Assembly: GCA_964547585.1 (NCBI GenBank)
Contig: CAZJOI010000010.1
Span: 1 to 24,825 of the forward strand
DNA length: 24,825 nt
Source of the DNA: CAZSCF01 sp964547585
Lineage (GTDB): Bacteria; Patescibacteriota; Minisyncoccia; Moranbacterales; UBA2206
Direction: 5' to 3'
A program made the translations under genes and the position numbers. The notes beneath the pieces were generated by a model that worked only from the letters and a program-made list of their open reading frames with translations, searched no databases and was not told where the DNA came from. Positions 21,483 to 24,825 of the stretch are shown here, one piece after another. The stretch's first letter is position 1. Each line of letters begins with the position of its first letter.

Positions 21483-22280
21483 ATGAAAATAAACATAGTC
21501 ATCGCCGTATTTTTTATTTTATTTCTTTCAGGTTGTACCTTGTCTCAAGAAATATTGGACAATGTGGGTCAAACTAATAAAACTTCTGCACCAGGCAGTG
21601 AGGGATATTTGGCCCAGATGGGTGAAATAAGTCAAAAAGCCAAACAAAATATTCAGAATGCAGCTGATATGCAAAACAAAAAAATGAGTGAAGCGACAAA
21701 TGAAACTCAAGAAAACACTACGCCAATAAAGAATTCTCAAATAAATAATTCACAAAATAATCAAATGGATAATTCAGAATTAACAAAAAAATATAGCGTG
21801 GCTTTAATTAAAACCAGCCTCGGAGACATTAAGGTTAAATTTTTCAATGTCGATGCCCCAATAACCGTCGGAAATTTTTTAAAACTTTCTCGTGATGGAT
21901 TTTATGCCGGCACGAAATTTCACCGAGTCATCAAGGGCTTTATGATTCAAGGTGGTGATCCGCTTTCCAAGGATGAATTAATGAAAGATAGATGGGGAAC
22001 TGGAGGCCCAGGATACAAATTTAATGACGAACTCAAAGGAACAGAAAAATATCCTCAGGGAACATTGGCGATGGCTAACTCCGGACCAAATACCAACGGC
22101 AGCCAGTTCTTTATTGTTACGGCTAGCCCTGAAGCACCTCTGCCCGCAAGCTATACTGTTTTTGGGCAGGTTATTACTGGCATGGACATTGCTCTCAAGA
22201 TTGAAAAAGTAGAGACATCTTCCAATGATCGTCCAGTGGACGATGTCATCATTCAAAGTGTTGAGCTTTTGGAGAAATAA
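21483..22280 (+). CDS. Lipoprotein peptidyl-prolyl cis-trans isomerase (cyclophilin type)
   Basis: Extracytoplasmic protein-folding enzyme that isomerises Xaa-Pro bonds. The 265 residues begin with a lipoprotein signal (MKINIVIAVFFILFLSGC) whose Cys18 would be lipidated to hold the protein at the membrane. A low-complexity linker rich in Asn, Gln, Ser and Thr spans about 25-98. The cyclophilin domain fills about 103-265 with GTKFHRVIKGFMIQGGDP, MANSGPNTNGSQFFIV and YTVFGQVITGMD. The catalytic Arg (in FHRV), the Gln-Gly-Gly-Asp stretch and the Gln-Phe-Phe stretch are intact, so it should be active. It begins 7 bases after tsaE and a terminator follows at 22305. Confidence 0.94.
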   Translation: MKINIVIAVFFILFLSGCTLSQEILDNVGQTNKTSAPGSEGYLAQMGEISQKAKQNIQNAADMQNKKMSEATNETQENTTPIKNSQINNSQNNQMDNSELTKKYSVALIKTSLGDIKVKFFNVDAPITVGNFLKLSRDGFYAGTKFHRVIKGFMIQGGDPLSKDELMKDRWGTGGPGYKFNDELKGTEKYPQGTLAMANSGPNTNGSQFFIVTASPEAPLPASYTVFGQVITGMDIALKIEKVETSSNDRPVDDVIIQSVELLEK

Positions 22281-22304
22281 AAATTTTTTTAGGAAATTTA
22301 AAAC

Positions 22305-22338
22305 GGGCTAAGTGAGTGAATCTTGCCGCCCTTTTTTT
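22305..22338 (+). terminator. Intrinsic terminator after the cyclophilin gene
   Basis: GGGC (22305-22308) pairs with GCCC (22328-22331), with an inner AAG/CTT pairing, and is followed directly by seven T. It separates the tsaE-cyclophilin transcript from polA. Confidence 0.65.
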
Positions 22339-22340
22339 GT

Positions 22341-22369
22341 TTGTAAAACGCTGTTTTTGGCTGTATAAT
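22341..22369 (+). promoter_or_regulatory. polA promoter, predicted leaderless
   Basis: TTGTAA (22341-22346), a 17-base spacer, then a perfect TATAAT (22364-22369). Seven bases downstream is position 22376, the A of the polA ATG, so the message probably starts at the start codon. Confidence 0.65.
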
Positions 22370-22375
22370 AGGCAT

Positions 22376-24825
22376 ATGAGCAAAGAAAGAAAAAGACTAA
22401 TTTTAATCGATGGAAATGCCCTGATTCACAGGGCTTATCATGCCTTGCCACCTCTAACCACTAAAACTGGAGAACTGGTTAATGCGGTTTATGGTTTTTC
22501 CAGCGTTTTGCTGAAAGTTATTAGCGACTTGAAACCGGACTATATTCTGGCTTCTTTTGATCTGGCAGCCCCGACCTTTAGGCACGCGGAATACAAAGAA
22601 TATAAAGCTACGCGAGTCAAAGCACCGGATGAGCTGTACGCGCAAATTGGCAGAGTCAAAGAAGTTGTGCGGGCGTTTAATATTCCTATCTATGAAAAAG
22701 AAGGCTATGAGGCGGATGATGTGATTGGCACGATGGTTTTTCAATCAGAAAATTCAAAAGAAGAAGTTGAAAATATTATTGTGACAGGGGATTTGGATAC
22801 ATTGCAGCTCGTGAGTTCAAAAACCAAAGTTTTTGCCTTGCGAAAAGGCATGGGTGATACGGTTCTTTACGACGAAGAGGCTGTGAGGGAGCGTTATGGT
22901 CTTAGCCCTAACCAAATGATTGATTATAAAGGATTGCGTGGTGATCCGTCAGACAATATCCCTGGAGTCAAAGGGATTGGAGAAAAAACAGCCATCGAAC
23001 TATTAAAAAAATATGAGACACTGGAAAATGTGTATACATCTCTAGCAGACATTAAGGGTGCAGTTAAGGATAAATTAGAAAGAGATAAGATGAAAGCTTT
23101 TATGTCCAAAAAATTAGCTACGATTGTAAAAGACGTTCCGCTTACTTTGGATTTTTCGGCCGCCGTCATGCATGAATTCGAAAGAAAAAAATTGGTGGAT
23201 CTTTTTCAAGAGCTTACCTTTTTTAGTCTAATTAAAAGAATTCCGGGTAATATAGAAATGCAAAGTGCCGATGGAAAAGAAAGTGTAAAAGAGGTGAGCG
23301 ATTTTAAATTTGAATATGTTTCTCCAGAAAAAGTTGACGAACACATTAAATTTTTGAATCAGCAAGAAGAGCTGGCCGTGAGTCTTGAAACAATCGGGAC
23401 TAAATATTTTGATAGTTCAGTTCAAGGAGTAGCTTTTTGTTGGAAAACTGGGCGAGTTAGTTTCATTGAGTATTCCAAGGAAAATTTCGAAAAACTGAGA
23501 GTGATTCTGGAAGATAAAGATATCAAAAAAATTGGCTATGACTTGAAACATGATTCCGAGGTTTTTAGTAGATTTAAAATTAGATATGAGGGCTTGGCAG
23601 AAGACGTGATGCTCATGGCCTACGTCCTAAACCCTGGAAGTAAAGTTGATCTGGTCAATATTGTGCTGAATGAAATTGGCGAAGAAATGGAAGAAAAAAG
23701 TGCTTCAGGACAATTGGGCCTAGAAATAGAATCAGGAGAGAAAAAAGCCGAAAAACATGTGAGACGAGCTGACTATATTTTCAAGCTCAAAAATATTTAT
23801 ACAGAAAAAATTGAAAAAATTTCAGCCGAGCAAAAGAAAGACAGAAGTTTAAAAAGTATTTTTGCTGACGTAGAAATGCCTTTGGTTAAAGTTCTGGCCG
23901 AAATGGAAATCAATGGGATAAAACTCAATACAATTATTTTCAAAGGAATTTCAGAAAAAATAACCAAGAAAATTAAAAACTTGGAAAAAAGTAGCCACGA
24001 ACTCGCGGGCACGGAATTTAATCTTAATTCTCCCAAGCAACTAGCCGAAATTTTATTTGAAAAATTAAAAATTCCAACAGAAAATATCAAAAAAATAAAA
24101 ACAGGTTATTCAACCGCTTCTGGAGAATTATCCAAAATTCGCAAAGAGCATAAAATAATTGAAAAAATCGAAGAGTATCGGGAAATTTTCAAATTGAAAA
24201 CTACTTATTTGGATACCTTGCCACTTTTAGTCGATGAAAAATCCAGAATTCACAGTGATTTTAATCAAGCTGTAACCAGTACAGGGCGACTTTCTTCTTC
24301 CAATCCGAATATGCAAAATATTCCCATTCGTACTGATCTGGGACAAGTTTTGCGCACGGCTTTTGTAGCTGAAGATGGATATCGCTTGGTGAGTGCGGAT
24401 TATTCACAAATTGATTTGCGGGTTGTCGCTCATGTAAGTAAGGATAAAAAAATGACCAATACTTTTTTGCAAGGAGAAGATGTACACAAAGCGACGGCAG
24501 CGGAAATAAACAAAGTTCCACTTTCTGGAGTTACGGAAAAAATGAGAAGAAGTGCCAAAGCTCTCAACTTCGGAGTGATTTATGGCATGAGTGTCTTTGG
24601 CTTTTCGGAATCAGCCGGCATCGGTAGGGAAGACGCCAAAAAATTCATTGACGAATATATGCAGAAGTTTTCCGGTATTGCAAAATATATGATCAAAACT
24701 AAAAAATTTGCCAAGGAAAATTTGTATGTGGAAACAGAAATGGGCCGACGCCGCTATATTTCAGAAATAAACTCATCCAATTTTCAAGTAGCTAATGCGG
24801 CTGAGCGAATGGCGATTAATATGCC
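22376..24825 (+). CDS. polA: DNA polymerase I (3' end missing)
   Basis: Repair and Okazaki-fragment polymerase, open to the window edge (816 codons visible). It starts MSKERKRLILIDGNALIHRAYHALP. The 5'-3' exonuclease domain (1 to about 280) has EADDVIGT, VTGDLDTLQLV and GLRGDPSDNIPGVKGIGEKTA. A 3'-5' exonuclease-like domain (about 305-480) has SLET (336-339) where the first metal-binding Asp of DxE should be, but keeps Asp389 and Asp466, so proofreading is doubtful. The polymerase domain shows TGRLSSSNPNMQNIP, motif A SADYSQIDLR and motif B RRSAKALNFGVIYG. In motif B the Phe position favours deoxy over dideoxy substrates, as in E. coli. Motif C is beyond the edge. The ATG coincides with the predicted transcription start. 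No in-frame upstream extension is needed. Confidence 0.97.
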   Translation, partial: MSKERKRLILIDGNALIHRAYHALPPLTTKTGELVNAVYGFSSVLLKVISDLKPDYILASFDLAAPTFRHAEYKEYKATRVKAPDELYAQIGRVKEVVRAFNIPIYEKEGYEADDVIGTMVFQSENSKEEVENIIVTGDLDTLQLVSSKTKVFALRKGMGDTVLYDEEAVRERYGLSPNQMIDYKGLRGDPSDNIPGVKGIGEKTAIELLKKYETLENVYTSLADIKGAVKDKLERDKMKAFMSKKLATIVKDVPLTLDFSAAVMHEFERKKLVDLFQELTFFSLIKRIPGNIEMQSADGKESVKEVSDFKFEYVSPEKVDEHIKFLNQQEELAVSLETIGTKYFDSSVQGVAFCWKTGRVSFIEYSKENFEKLRVILEDKDIKKIGYDLKHDSEVFSRFKIRYEGLAEDVMLMAYVLNPGSKVDLVNIVLNEIGEEMEEKSASGQLGLEIESGEKKAEKHVRRADYIFKLKNIYTEKIEKISAEQKKDRSLKSIFADVEMPLVKVLAEMEINGIKLNTIIFKGISEKITKKIKNLEKSSHELAGTEFNLNSPKQLAEILFEKLKIPTENIKKIKTGYSTASGELSKIRKEHKIIEKIEEYREIFKLKTTYLDTLPLLVDEKSRIHSDFNQAVTSTGRLSSSNPNMQNIPIRTDLGQVLRTAFVAEDGYRLVSADYSQIDLRVVAHVSKDKKMTNTFLQGEDVHKATAAEINKVPLSGVTEKMRRSAKALNFGVIYGMSVFGFSESAGIGREDAKKFIDEYMQKFSGIAKYMIKTKKFAKENLYVETEMGRRRYISEINSSNFQVANAAERMAINM

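Overview
This AT-rich window is a compact bacterial chromosome segment. It runs from the 3' part of dnaA to an incomplete polA. Short intergenic gaps, few Shine-Dalgarno sequences, a DciA-type helicase loader in place of DnaC, a double PilB-like ATPase and lamin-tail surface proteins all suggest a Patescibacteria/CPR (Parcubacteria-like) genome. That placement is inference from gene content, not a phylogeny. No in-frame TGA sense codons were needed, so the standard bacterial code fits.

Replication cluster (1-3721, + strand): partial dnaA, then a G-depleted dnaA-dnaN spacer with DnaA boxes and an AT-rich tract (candidate oriC), then dnaN, trxB and a dciA-like gene. A bidirectional terminator closes the cluster. 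Facing it (minus strand) is a class A penicillin-binding protein with its own promoter.

Repair and ligase operon (10480-6084, minus): yebC, ruvC, a 7-TM membrane protein, an ATP-grasp ligase fused to a retropepsin-like protease, and a second ATP-grasp ligase like cyanophycin synthetase. The last three genes look like a membrane-associated peptide ligation/cleavage module and are the most interesting system in the window.

Membrane and surface region (10625-16133): a UbiA-type prenyltransferase with a long extra N-terminal membrane region (+). It overlaps tail-to-tail with an operon (minus) of ruvB, a small 2-TM protein, a bacterial PH-domain membrane protein and a secreted protein with three lamin-tail domains and a PKD domain.

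Non-coding region and pilus ATPase (16134-19532): a 357-bp gap holds a strong + strand promoter, a chain of hairpins and a terminator. It is probably an unassigned structured RNA. Next is a 1013-residue protein with two complete GspE/PilB-type ATPase modules.

Right end (19612-24825): a DHH-family protein that has lost several metal ligands (minus); a 96-bp MITE-like hairpin flanked by a 5-bp direct repeat; tsaE and a lipoprotein cyclophilin (+); then polA, probably transcribed without a leader and cut off by the window edge.

Seven-base tandem repeats recur across the window, both between genes and inside the reading frames of ruvC and tsaE.
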